A stretch of DNA of 64,000 nucleotides from CAVQGF01 sp045807945 (lineage in GTDB: Bacteria; Acidobacteriota; Terriglobia; Terriglobales; Acidobacteriaceae), in assembly GCA_045807945.1 (NCBI GenBank), contig JBJMGI010000078.1:1-64000 (forward strand), written 5' to 3'. Numbering within the stretch: position 1 is the stretch's first letter; the number at the start of each line of letters is the position of its first letter. The notes below the pieces were generated by a model. It had not been told where the DNA came from. It searched no databases and saw only the letters and a program-made list of their open reading frames with translations. Below are positions 47,561 through 56,211 of the stretch, piece by piece. Position numbers and translations under genes: made by a program.

Positions 47561-49663
47561 CTAGAACCGGAAGCGCAGGCTGGCATCTACGCGGCGGCTA
47601 GGCATCAGATAGAGCTGGCCATCACCAAGTTCGCTGACCGAGACCGGATCGCGGCGATCGCCGAGATTGCGGCCATCCACACGAAGCTCCCATGTTTGAG
47701 TTCGGTATCCTACGCCGGCGCCTACGGTCGCGAAGCCGCCAACCAGGGTCGTGTTCTCCCGGTCGGCGAAACGGCTGCCGGTGTAGTTCACCTCAGCGCC
47801 GCCGAAAAATCCCTTTGGCGGCTGGTAGTAGAGCGACACGGCAGAGAGATTATGGGCTGACATTTCCAGCCGGTTCCCCGCGAGTTGCAGCCCTTCGGCC
47901 TCAAAGTCAGTGAATCTCGCGTCGTGGTAGCTATAGTTCGCGCGGGCGATCACGTTCTGCGGCAGGAAGAGTTCCACACCAGTCTCGAACCCCTTCATGC
48001 GTTGCGTTCCGCCATTGATCAATCCTGGAAGTCCACCTACATCCACTGGTAGCACCAGATTGGCGAAGTCCATCAGAAAGCCGGAGGCTTCTGCTTCAAG
48101 TCGGTGGTTAAAGAATCGGCCCTTCAACCCGCCCTCTACGCTGTGCGAAGTTTCCGGATCAAGAATCTGCTTGCCTTCGAAAAGCTCGCCTATCCCGAAG
48201 TCAATGGCAGCCGGCTTAAAGGTCTCCCGGAAGTTCACATACAAGCCGAGTGAATCTTGTTTTTTCTCCCACGCGGTGAAGATAGCCCCCACGTTCGCTC
48301 CGAGGTGGGCATCAGTGCGATCACTGCTGATGTCGTGCGGACCAGCGGGGTCTGGATCCGCATCGCGCCGTGATTCGTGGGTCACGTTCGCGCGCAGCCC
48401 TGCGTCAATGCGCAAGCGCTCCAGCGGCTTCCACTCCAGCATGGCGTACGGACCAAAGAAATTTCTGTTGTCTTCGATCACCACATCCAGAGCGTCTGGT
48501 TTGGGCACGTCTACTGCAAAGCTTCCATCCACCGGCACAAGGTAATCGAAATCCGCGCCCTTCGCCCTGGCGCGTCCGTGCAGGTAATCCGCTCCTGCTA
48601 CGAACGTGACGGCGTGCTGCATCTTCCAGGTGAGATGACTATCGATGTAAATGTCGGACAAGTGGATCTTCTCGCGCACGCCATGCGCATTGTCCTCGCC
48701 TACGGGAGCCTCGGGATCTTCTAAGAATCCGCGGAAGATATCTTGATTGCTGTGAGAAACAGAAACGGTCGTCGTCCAAACCGCGCTGCCGACGGCACGA
48801 TCGAACCCACCCATAAAGGTGGCGCGATGATCGTTGATGAATGACCCGCGCGGGTTGTCATTCGCATCCACCGGCAGGTCGAAAGAGAATTGCGGGCTGT
48901 TCGGGTCCTGGTCGAGCCAGTTCATGTCGACGTTGAACCAGACACGGCTCGACTCGGAAAATTTCCGCTCTACTCTCCAAAGCCCGTGTCCGCGACGATA
49001 TGCCTCGCGCGGATCGCTGAAGCCCACGCGCTCAGCGTTCAAAGTGAGGCGCGATTTCCACTCACCACCGAGCGGCACCGGAGTCGAGAACGAACCCCCG
49101 CCGCTCTCAAAACTTCCGCCGTGCAGGTCGACGTAATGATCTTTGGAATCCACTCCGTGATGGATCACGTGAATGACGCCCACGAATGATGTTGCGCCGT
49201 AAGTGATCGGAGCAGGGCCGCGCATCACTTCGATCCGCTCGACGTCGTTCAGATCCAGAGATGTGAGCGCCGGATTGAAGGCGCCGCCCCACGGCACGCC
49301 ATCAACTACTAACAGGAAAGCATCGAATTCTTTTACACCCCAAAAATCCGGCACATAACCCGCCGGACCGGCGTCCCCGCCCGGTGCGATCTCGACTCCA
49401 ATCGCCGAGGTTAAGGCGCTTCGCAGATCACGGGCGCCACGCTGGCGAAGCTCTTCCCCGCTGAATACCTCGATTGCCGCTGGAACGTCCTGCGGATCCT
49501 CGGGAACGCGGGTCGCCGTGACCTCCACTTGTTCGTGGACGGTCGGGACATTTTGTGTAGTCGCGCCGGTCTGCGCACTGGCGTTTGAACTACTCTGCGG
49601 CCATGCCACAACGGAAAGGAAAACGCATATTCCCAGGCGCACGGCGGTTCGGTTCCATGACAT
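47561..49663 (-). CDS. TonB-dependent outer-membrane receptor
   Basis: The 700-residue receptor has a signal peptide (TAVRLGICVFLSVVAWPQSS) and a TonB-box-like segment HEQVEVTATRVPED. A plug domain (VPAAIEVFSGEELRQRGARD ... VERIEVMRGPAPITYGATSF) and a beta-barrel ending in VDASLRFRF with a terminal aromatic residue follow. The substrate is unknown; it could be a metal chelate or a glycan. It is the first gene of a probable operon with blaI and M56, so its expression is likely controlled by BlaI. Two candidate BlaI dyads sit 67-123 bases upstream. Confidence 0.9.
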   Translation of the reverse strand: MSWNRTAVRLGICVFLSVVAWPQSSSNASAQTGATTQNVPTVHEQVEVTATRVPEDPQDVPAAIEVFSGEELRQRGARDLRSALTSAIGVEIAPGGDAGPAGYVPDFWGVKEFDAFLLVVDGVPWGGAFNPALTSLDLNDVERIEVMRGPAPITYGATSFVGVIHVIHHGVDSKDHYVDLHGGSFESGGGSFSTPVPLGGEWKSRLTLNAERVGFSDPREAYRRGHGLWRVERKFSESSRVWFNVDMNWLDQDPNSPQFSFDLPVDANDNPRGSFINDHRATFMGGFDRAVGSAVWTTTVSVSHSNQDIFRGFLEDPEAPVGEDNAHGVREKIHLSDIYIDSHLTWKMQHAVTFVAGADYLHGRARAKGADFDYLVPVDGSFAVDVPKPDALDVVIEDNRNFFGPYAMLEWKPLERLRIDAGLRANVTHESRRDADPDPAGPHDISSDRTDAHLGANVGAIFTAWEKKQDSLGLYVNFRETFKPAAIDFGIGELFEGKQILDPETSHSVEGGLKGRFFNHRLEAEASGFLMDFANLVLPVDVGGLPGLINGGTQRMKGFETGVELFLPQNVIARANYSYHDARFTDFEAEGLQLAGNRLEMSAHNLSAVSLYYQPPKGFFGGAEVNYTGSRFADRENTTLVGGFATVGAGVGYRTQTWELRVDGRNLGDRRDPVSVSELGDGQLYLMPSRRVDASLRFRF

Positions 49664-49729
49664 CGATCGGTCCTCGGTGCCATCAACTGACTCGCGGCAC
49701 AGCCGCTTACGTTACGCAAGAACCTCACC

Positions 49730-49746
49730 TACTACCATCACTAGTA
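49730..49746. promoter_or_regulatory. Candidate BlaI operator 1 (TACTA-N7-TAGTA)
   Basis: TACTACCATCACTAGTA is a perfect 5+5 dyad with 7-base spacer. It is centred about 75 bases upstream of the TonB receptor start. The TAC/GTA half-site character resembles known BlaI/MecI/CopY operators. Confidence 0.55.
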
Positions 49747-49769
49747 AGAAGGGCTTCTCGAGCTTGCGC

Positions 49770-49786
49770 TACTGGCTATGGTAGTA
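49770..49786. promoter_or_regulatory. Candidate BlaI operator 2 (TACTG-N7-TAGTA)
   Basis: TACTGGCTATGGTAGTA has the same geometry as operator 1, with one mismatch in the left half-site. It lies exactly 40 bases from it, about four helical turns, so two dimers would bind the same face. The two outer half-sites also form a 10-base inverted repeat, CTACTACCAT / ATGGTAGTAG. Confidence 0.5.
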
Positions 49787-49865
49787 GAAAGGCTATGCAG
49801 CTACATTCTCCTCAGGATTAGAAACCGCCACTCAGGCTCGGCGTTTTCAACTCCTCCGTTTAAGA

Positions 49866-49890
49866 GGCCGCTTGACCAGCGGCCCTTTTT
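49866..49890 (+). terminator. Plus-strand intrinsic terminator with no gene ahead of it
   Basis: GGCCGCT-TGACC-AGCGGCC is followed by CTTTTT. The T-run is on the plus strand, while both flanking genes are on the minus strand. It could end a short plus-strand transcript from the TonB receptor upstream region, or act weakly for the receiver gene. Confidence 0.6.
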
Positions 49891-50302
49891 ATTTCCGCAT
49901 CATGTCGAAGTCTCGTTCTCGCCCGAGATGCGCTTCCACCACTGCAGTCAGCTCCGCAGGATTTATCGGCTTAGTGATGTAGCCGGTACAGCCGCTTGCA
50001 TATCCGCCGAGGGCGTCATCTTGTTCGCCAGGAGTGGTCACCAAGATGATCGGCACCGTTGCGAACCCGTCCAAAGCGCGGATGGCACGGTAGGCCTGGA
50101 TTCCGTTCATGTGAGGCATCACCGTATCCATCAGGATCAGGTCGGGCCTTTGCTCCCGAGCCAGTTGGAGTGCTTCCGCGCCGTTCGCCGCCGTGATGAG
50201 GTTTAGCTTCGGCGACTCTGCCAGGATCACCCTTTCCATAAGCAGAGTCGTCACCGAATCATCGACGAGAAGGACTTTCTTCGTCTCTACATTTTGTGTC
50301 AT
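49889..50302 (-). CDS. Single-domain response regulator (receiver)
   Basis: The 137-residue CheY-like receiver starts at 50302, behind GAGAGG. It has the acidic pair VLLVDDS, the phospho-acceptor DLILMDTVMPHMNG, the Thr/Ser in IILVTTPGE and the Lys in YITKPINPAEL. There is no output domain. The features are reminiscent of PilG/PilH-type regulators. No partner kinase is adjacent. It lies 25 bases after the methyltransferase gene, so probably the same transcript. Confidence 0.85.
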   Translation of the reverse strand: MTQNVETKKVLLVDDSVTTLLMERVILAESPKLNLITAANGAEALQLAREQRPDLILMDTVMPHMNGIQAYRAIRALDGFATVPIILVTTPGEQDDALGGYASGCTGYITKPINPAELTAVVEAHLGRERDFDMMRK

Positions 50303-50327
50303 GACTACACCTCTCAGCCGCGACGAT

Positions 50328-51122
50328 TTAATCGAGGGCAAAATCCAGCGCATCATCCGCGATCGACCGCTCCGGGTATTTGTAATCGACTTCGAGAGGC
50401 CGCCTGTGCGGAACGATCATTGGCACCTCGCGCCGATAGTGCCGGTACTCAGGATGAAAGCGCGCCAGGTCCCGCTCCTCGAACTGAATAGCTACGAAGA
50501 TGTATGCAGTCGTCGCGATCGCAAACACCAGGTGGGCGGTGGTCATCACTGGCGCCGACCAGAAGATCAGCAGCCATCCCACATAAAGCGGGTGCCGGAC
50601 GAAGCGATACATCCCTGGAGTTCGGAACTTCAGCTGCGTGTAAGGCCGCCCTGTGAGGTAGAGCCATACTTGGCGAAGACCGAACAGGTCAAAATGGTTG
50701 ATCAGAAACGTGGCTGCAAACAAGATCACCCAACCAGCGGCGTAGAACGTGAGCACGGCGACGCGCGCCGGCGTGTTGGTTACCTCCCACACCACACCCG
50801 CGATCGGCTGCCATTTCCAGAAGAGCAGGATCATAGCAACGCTGGAGAGCAACACATAAGTGCTTCGCTCCACCGGCTCCGGCACGATCCGCGTCCATGC
50901 TTTCTTGAACCACACGCGCGCCATGATGCTGTGCTGCAACGCGAACAGCGCCAGCAGCCCGGCATCGATCGCCAACGCCTGCATCAATGCCAGCTGCGGC
51001 GCCGAGTCCATCGGCTTAGGGACACCACAATTCGCTAGGAAACCGATCGCGTACACGAGCGTCGCAAAGAAGACCAGATAGCAAACGGATCCGTAAATAA
51101 AAGTTGTAATTCGACTGAACAT
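50328..51122 (-). CDS. mddA: Probable methanethiol S-methyltransferase (MddA-like)
   Basis: MddA makes dimethyl sulfide from methanethiol and SAM in membranes of soil bacteria. The 264-residue protein has about six helices. It has the family N-terminus (YGSVCYLVFFATLVYAIGFL), LFALQHSIMARVWFKKAW, PEPVERSTYVLLSSVAMILL, FLINHFDLFGLRQVWLYLTG, and the isoprenylcysteine-methyltransferase-like RHPLYVGWLLIFWSAP with a late FEERDLARFH. The start at 51122 follows GAGGAG; the frame is open for 49 more codons without support. Related NnrU/ICMT-type methyltransferases are the main alternative. Confidence 0.8.
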   Translation of the reverse strand: MFSRITTFIYGSVCYLVFFATLVYAIGFLANCGVPKPMDSAPQLALMQALAIDAGLLALFALQHSIMARVWFKKAWTRIVPEPVERSTYVLLSSVAMILLFWKWQPIAGVVWEVTNTPARVAVLTFYAAGWVILFAATFLINHFDLFGLRQVWLYLTGRPYTQLKFRTPGMYRFVRHPLYVGWLLIFWSAPVMTTAHLVFAIATTAYIFVAIQFEERDLARFHPEYRHYRREVPMIVPHRRPLEVDYKYPERSIADDALDFALD

Positions 51123-51398
51123 GATTTCTCCTCGAAGCGCTGTAATTCGTGAGGTGGAAGGAAGAATGGCGCGTAATTCATAAGAACCCGCTCCACCAGG
51201 TCCATCAACGACTCGTTTTTCCCACTGCTGTACTGCTGCATCCAGCACCCCGGTTTTCTTCGCAAGCATCCGGCTTGACTCCTTCGCTTGCTCCTGTTCT
51301 GCGCTTCTGAGACAAGATAAGATTTACCTGTCCAGCAAGTCCTGAGTTAGTTCCGGGATTACTCTGGGATTTGCCCGGCTGCACGAAAAAACAAACCA

Positions 51399-53033
51399 TT
51401 GGAACCAACCGTCAACTTCGACGTTTATCGCTTCAATCTTCAGACTGGGCGCTTGTGGTCCGGCCCGGAGGAGCTGCGCCTTACGCCGAAAGCCGCGGCC
51501 GTTTTGAAGGTTCTGATCGAGAACGCCGGGACGCCCGTCACTAAGGCGGACCTTTTTGCTTCCGTTTGGAAAGACACCGTGGTCACAGACGACGCGCTAA
51601 CGTCCTGCATCCAGGAATTGCGCAAGGCATTGGCGGACGACGCCAAGCAGCCGCGATTCATCGAGACTCGCCACCGCAGGGGATACCGGTTCGCTGCTCA
51701 ACTTTCCTTCGCCGCAGCAGCCGATGCTCCGGTTTCAAAATCGCAGAACCGAATCTCGACCATCGCGGTTTTGCCGTTCGCTGACATGAGCCCGGAGCGC
51801 GACCAGGATTATCTGTGTGAAGGTATAGCCGAAGAGCTCATCAATGCTTTGGCCAACATCGAGGGACTGCGTGTCGTCTCTCGCACCGCGGCATTTCAAT
51901 TCCGCAGCAGCGGCGGCGACGTCAAAGAGATCGGCCGGCAACTGGATGTAGAGACATTGCTCGAAGGAAGTGTGCGCAAGTCGGGTAACAATCTGCGCGT
52001 CACCGTGCAGCTCATCGAAGTCTCGAGCGGGTTTCATCGCTGGTCGCAGCGCTTTGATCGCGCGCTGGAAGATGTATTCGCCATCCAGGACGCGATCGCG
52101 CAAAGCGTTGTCGCTTCCCTTCGCGGAAGTCTGTTGAGCGAAAGTGAAAAGCAGGCATTGCAGCGGCCGCACACCGGCGGCGAAGCTTATGAGTTCTATC
52201 TCCGTGGGCGGCAATACCTTCCCCGCATGTCAAAAGGCGATCTGCACCGCAGCCGCGAAATGTTCCAGAAGGCCATCGATTTGGATGCAAACTACAGCCC
52301 AGCCTACGCCGGATTGGCCATGGTGCACGCCACGCTGTATGAGTGGTTCGCCTCCAACGAAGAGGACTTCGCTGCGGCCGAGCGTGCTAGCCAGGAGGCG
52401 CTTCGGTTGACGCCCGACTTGGCGGACGCACATGTCGCGCGCGGATTCACGTTGTCGCAGGTGAAACGTTACGAAGAGGCAGCCAAGGAGTTCGAAGAAG
52501 CTATCCGGCTCACCCCCAGCCTCTTTGAAGCGTACTTTTACTATGCACGCGCTTGCTTCGCTTCTGGGCGGTTCGAGGAAGCCGCAGAACTGTTCCGCAA
52601 AGCAGCCGCGGCTAGGCCTGAGGACTATCAAAGCGCCATGCTGCATTCACTACCCCTGCGAGTACTAGGCAGGACTCAGGAATCCCGCGAGGCGGCCACC
52701 GAAGGTCTTCGGCGCGCCGAGCGCAGCCTGATGCTCAACCCGCGCGACGTGCGCGCACTCTCGCTTGGCTCCTGCGCACTTTTTGACGTTGACTCCGAGC
52801 GGGCTCTCGACTGGTCGCGGCGCTCACTCGAGTATGCGCCCGACGATATGAGCACGTTGGTTAATGCCGCGTGCTTGCACGCTAAACTAGGCCGAAAAGA
52901 AGAAGCCCTGGGCTTTCTCGAAGGAGTCTTCTCCCGAGGCTGGGGCAAGCGCGACTGGGTTGAAAACGATCCCGACTACGATATCCTGCGCGACGACCCA
53001 AGGTTCAAGAAGCTGCTCGCCAACCTTAAGTGA
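51399..53033 (+). CDS. Winged-helix regulator with TolB-like and TPR domains
   Basis: The 544-residue protein has an OmpR-type DNA-binding domain (RLTPKAAAVLKVLIENAGTP ... RFIETRHRRGYRFAAQL). A FlgO/TolB-N-like domain (IAVLPFADMSPERDQDYLCE, GRQLDVETLLEGSVRKSGNN) and several TPRs follow. There is no membrane helix, unlike CadC. The start is uncertain: TTG at 51399 gives the best N-terminus but lacks a clear ribosome site. The stop abuts the M48 gene stop (53034). Such regulators are abundant in Acidobacteriota; targets are unknown. Confidence 0.85.
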   Translation: MEPTVNFDVYRFNLQTGRLWSGPEELRLTPKAAAVLKVLIENAGTPVTKADLFASVWKDTVVTDDALTSCIQELRKALADDAKQPRFIETRHRRGYRFAAQLSFAAAADAPVSKSQNRISTIAVLPFADMSPERDQDYLCEGIAEELINALANIEGLRVVSRTAAFQFRSSGGDVKEIGRQLDVETLLEGSVRKSGNNLRVTVQLIEVSSGFHRWSQRFDRALEDVFAIQDAIAQSVVASLRGSLLSESEKQALQRPHTGGEAYEFYLRGRQYLPRMSKGDLHRSREMFQKAIDLDANYSPAYAGLAMVHATLYEWFASNEEDFAAAERASQEALRLTPDLADAHVARGFTLSQVKRYEEAAKEFEEAIRLTPSLFEAYFYYARACFASGRFEEAAELFRKAAAARPEDYQSAMLHSLPLRVLGRTQESREAATEGLRRAERSLMLNPRDVRALSLGSCALFDVDSERALDWSRRSLEYAPDDMSTLVNAACLHAKLGRKEEALGFLEGVFSRGWGKRDWVENDPDYDILRDDPRFKKLLANLK

Positions 53034-54455
53034 TCACTGAGCCACTTGAAGACTCTGGATCATCTTCTGGAAAGTCGGCTCCAGGGCGTTGAAGTGCGGC
53101 TCCGGGGCGATGAAGAGCATCCAGAGCACACTTCCATCGCGACGCTGCAGCGTAAGCAGCACATCACGCTCGGCAACCGCTTGACCGTCTTGGGAAGAGA
53201 GCGGCGACTGTGCCACCAGGTTCACGACGTTCGCCGCCATTCCATTCACACTCATGTTGCTCTTGCCGCCGAGTGCGCGCATGCCGGGGTTCGATTGCTC
53301 GAGCGCGCGAAACACTTGCTGCGTTGTCTGTTCCAGGGCTTGCGGTTGCTGTGGCGTGTATCCGCTCATCACCACACCGTAAGCGATCGCATTCTCGCCC
53401 ACGCCTGCTTCGGGAGCTATCACAAGAGAAGATGGTCCCTTGATGACTCTCCAATTGCTCGGATATGCCATCTCGAAAGATCCGCCGCGGAGCATCTGGA
53501 ATTCGCCGCTGGGCGCTATCTGCGCCACGGCAGCCTGTTGCAGTTTCATCTGCCGGTCACGCTGCATCTGCGCTACCTGTTCGGCGGTGTACGGCTTCAT
53601 CGTCGCTGCGGCTTGCTTCGCTTCCTGAAAATTTTTGCTCGAAGGATTGAATGGTCGCTGCGGCAATTCGGCGATCGCCATCTTGACCGCCGCAGCTCGA
53701 TTCCCGGGGTTGGGGTGATCGGAAAGGAACTGTGGACCACCCGAACCTCCTTCTTTCTCCAGCTTGGAAAAGAAATCTGCCATCGCCATGGGATCGTAGC
53801 CGGCTTCGTACATGATCTTCGCGCCAACGCGGTCGGCTTCGCTCTCAGCATCGCGTGAGTACTTCATGAACACCGATCCCATACCGAATTGAAGACCGAT
53901 CCGCGCCAGTTGTCCTCCGACTCCATTGCCCGCAATACTGCCCAGGATCGCGATCGGCAACTGCGCGATGCTTTCTTTGGAGGCGTTGCGCGTCGCATGC
54001 CGCATGTACACATGCGAGATTTCGTGGGCGATCACGCCCGCCAGCTGCGCCTCATTGTCTGCCGCTTGGATCGTACCCAGGTTCACCCGCACGGGTCCGC
54101 CTGGAAGTGCGAATGCATTGATATCTTTTTGGTTTACCACCTTGAAGCTCCAGTCGTAGTCGTTGGGCGGCAACTGCTTGGCCAGTTTGAACCCCAGAGT
54201 GCTGACGTAGTCGGAGATCGTGCCGCGCGCCGGGAGCAACGGCATCGAGGCGTCCGCTTCAGCAGCCGCCTGCCGGCCGATCTGCACTTCCTGGTCGGGA
54301 GAGAACTGGTTGAAACCGCTTGGAGCCGGGAAGGCGTCGCGTCCGGCACGCAACGGCCCGGTCTGCTTCGCCGCGCAGCCAACCAGCAGCACAATTAGGA
54401 ATACAGACGAAACTTTTCGCTTCAGCGCAGCAGGAAAGGATTCGAAAGCTCTCAT
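53034..54455 (-). CDS. M48-family zinc metallopeptidase lipoprotein
   Basis: The 473-residue paralogue of the product at 13109-14569 has a lipoprotein signal VFLIVLLVGC (lipobox LVGC). The M48 core INAFALPGGPVRVNLGTI precedes HEISH (about 144-148), then AESEADRVGAKIM and FLSDHPNPGNR. It also shares the C-terminal domain (FEMAYPSNWRVIKGPSSLVI ... AYGVVMSGY). ATG 54455 is preferred; 54482 is possible and adds nine residues. It is probably an outer-membrane-facing quality-control protease. The lipobox links it to lgt function. Confidence 0.87.
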   Translation of the reverse strand: MRAFESFPAALKRKVSSVFLIVLLVGCAAKQTGPLRAGRDAFPAPSGFNQFSPDQEVQIGRQAAAEADASMPLLPARGTISDYVSTLGFKLAKQLPPNDYDWSFKVVNQKDINAFALPGGPVRVNLGTIQAADNEAQLAGVIAHEISHVYMRHATRNASKESIAQLPIAILGSIAGNGVGGQLARIGLQFGMGSVFMKYSRDAESEADRVGAKIMYEAGYDPMAMADFFSKLEKEGGSGGPQFLSDHPNPGNRAAAVKMAIAELPQRPFNPSSKNFQEAKQAAATMKPYTAEQVAQMQRDRQMKLQQAAVAQIAPSGEFQMLRGGSFEMAYPSNWRVIKGPSSLVIAPEAGVGENAIAYGVVMSGYTPQQPQALEQTTQQVFRALEQSNPGMRALGGKSNMSVNGMAANVVNLVAQSPLSSQDGQAVAERDVLLTLQRRDGSVLWMLFIAPEPHFNALEPTFQKMIQSLQVAQ

Positions 54456-54507
54456 GTCTTGTGAGATGCCAGATTCCGACATTGGGCTTACAGTCGCCCG
54501 CCAGCCT

Positions 54508-55368
54508 TTATGCGAAAACCACCGTCTTCCTGCCGTAAACGATCACGCGATTTTCGACATGCCAGCGCACCGCGCGCGAGAGGACGACGCGCTCCATGTC
54601 TCCGCCTTTACGCGTCATGTCCTCCAGCGAATCCCGATGGGAGATGCGAGTGATGTCCTGCTCGATGATGGGGCCCTCGTCGAGGACTTCGGTGACGTAG
54701 TGGCTGGTCGCGCCGATCAACTTCACCCCGCGTTCAAAGGAGCGGTGGTACGGTTTCGCCCCGATGAATGCCGGCAGGAAAGAGTGATGGATATTGATGA
54801 TGCGGCTGGGGTACTGCGCGATGAAGTCGCTCGAGAGGATCTGCATGTATCTGGCAAGCACAACAAGCTCGACGCGTGCCTCTTTCAAAATGGCGAGTGT
54901 CTGTTGCTCGGCCGTCTCTTTCGAATCCTTCGATACTTCTATTCGGCGAAACGGTATCTTGTAGAACTCGGCGAGCTCCCGCTGGTCATCGTGGTTACTG
55001 ATCACGATCGGAATCTCGCAAGCAAGCTCGCCGATGTGGTGACGGTAGAGCAGGTCGGCAAGACAATGCCCCGACTTGGACACCATGATGGCCACATTCG
55101 GGCGATAACCAGTGGAATGCACCGTCCAGGTCATCTGGAATTCGCGTGCCAGGTCGCCAAACCATTCCGCGAAATTTGCCATGGGGACGCGAAAGCCGGT
55201 GATATCCCACTCCACGCGCATCATGAAGAGGTCTAGCTCGGCATCGCCGTGCTCATCCACCTGCAGGATGTTGCCATTGTTTTGGTAAAGGAAGCTGGTG
55301 ACGGCCGCAACGACGCCTTTACGTTCCGGGCACTGCAGCAGCAGGACTGCGCTGTTCGAGGCTTTCAT
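54508..55368 (-). CDS. purU: Formyltetrahydrofolate deformylase
   Basis: PurU hydrolyses 10-formyl-THF to formate and THF, balancing one-carbon pools and purine synthesis. The 286-residue product has an N-terminal ACT domain (VLLLQCPERKGVVAAVTSFL) and a formyltransferase-like catalytic domain. The latter contains IPIVISNHDDQRELAEFYKI, LARYMQILSSDFIAQYPSRI, INIHHSFLPAFIGAKPYHRS (catalytic Asn/His) and DEGPIIEQDI with the Asp. Length is typical. Confidence 0.94.
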   Translation of the reverse strand: MKASNSAVLLLQCPERKGVVAAVTSFLYQNNGNILQVDEHGDAELDLFMMRVEWDITGFRVPMANFAEWFGDLAREFQMTWTVHSTGYRPNVAIMVSKSGHCLADLLYRHHIGELACEIPIVISNHDDQRELAEFYKIPFRRIEVSKDSKETAEQQTLAILKEARVELVVLARYMQILSSDFIAQYPSRIINIHHSFLPAFIGAKPYHRSFERGVKLIGATSHYVTEVLDEGPIIEQDITRISHRDSLEDMTRKGGDMERVVLSRAVRWHVENRVIVYGRKTVVFA

Positions 55369-55526
55369 GGGTTTGCGCGACCAAATCTAACATAGCGAGT
55401 TCCAGCGGAGTCGGTCGTGTTATTGAAGGCGTGCGAGGTTGTGACACAAATCCATGACCACAAAAACGCTGGATGCCCCATTCGAACATCCGGACGTATT
55501 ACCCTGCGGAGTCCGTCACTAAGCTG

Positions 55527-55555
55527 TTGACACCTACTATTCGCGCTAGTACAAA
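55527..55555 (+). promoter_or_regulatory. Sigma-70-like promoter with an embedded TACTA-N7-TAGTA dyad
   Basis: TTGACA (55527-55532) is separated by 17 bases from TACAAA (55550-55555). The perfect dyad TACTA-TTCGCGC-TAGTA (55535-55551) fills the spacer. Its geometry is identical to the candidate BlaI operators upstream of the TonB receptor. A repressor there would block RNA polymerase directly. Downstream on this strand lies only a gene remnant (from about 55735), so the promoter may have lost its original gene. The rest of 55369-55734 shows no coding signal. Confidence 0.5.
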
Positions 55556-55734
55556 GGTTGGACTTTGAGAGTACCCGCTGCGAGTCTCTCGAAATGACAC
55601 TGAATCGAACGGTAGACTCTCCCGGCCAGTTCGACTGTCCTTACCAACCTCTGCGAACCAGCCGTCTTCTGCACGCGGTTCTGTAATTAGCATCAGCCGC
55701 TCCTTTCCAAGCTTCGCCCATTTCGTTTTTCGGA

Positions 55735-56007
55735 GGAAGTACAAAACCGGGAACACGTTATACCGGTCGCCTGGCTGGTGATCCACTGGGACAGATGACC
55801 CTGGGAGAAGCCACCCTGATCGACGGCACCGGAGTGCAACTGACCACCAATAATCGTTGGGGTGATTACACTTCTTTAAACCTTGATCCGGATGGCTGCA
55901 GGTTCTGGTATACGAACGAGTATTACCAGATCGACGGCATCATCGGCGTGAACACAGCTCCTTGGCAGACAAGGATCGGCAGTTTCAAACTGCCTGGCTG
56001 CAACTGA
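55735..56007 (+). pseudogene. 3' remnant of a larger exported-protein gene
   Basis: The frame is open from 55687 without a proper start. It matches a C-terminal signature I know from large acidobacterial exported proteins: RYTGRLAGDPLGQMTLGEAT, RWGDYTSLNLDPDGCRFWYT, then RIGSFKLPGC and stop. The upstream several hundred codons of such a protein are missing. ATG at 55795 would give only 70 residues starting in the middle of the conserved block. I conclude that it is a truncated gene. A good terminator follows. Confidence 0.6.
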
Positions 56008-56023
56008 AACAGCTCGGAAACTG

Positions 56024-56052
56024 AGACGCCCCGAATTCGGGGCGTCTTTTTT
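56024..56052 (+). terminator. Intrinsic terminator after the remnant
   Basis: GACGCCCCG-AATT-CGGGGCGTC is followed by TTTTTTATT. Confidence 0.88.
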
Positions 56053-56211
56053 ATTCTCGGCGAGTCACTCTAACATCTGCCTGCTGCTTCGAGCGCATTC
56101 CTTCCCGGCACAATAAGATTCGCGATTTTCTTAGTGCGGGCTGAGATCGCGGATCTTTGTTTCAGCATTGGTGCTCCCTCAATTAGTTGTGCTGGTTCGG
56201 TTTCTTCTTCC

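Noticed and set aside
55499..55786. A 95-codon minus-strand frame near the remnant
   Set aside because: It has no ribosome site or domain, crosses the promoter-like element, and is opposite the remnant's recognisable C-terminal block.
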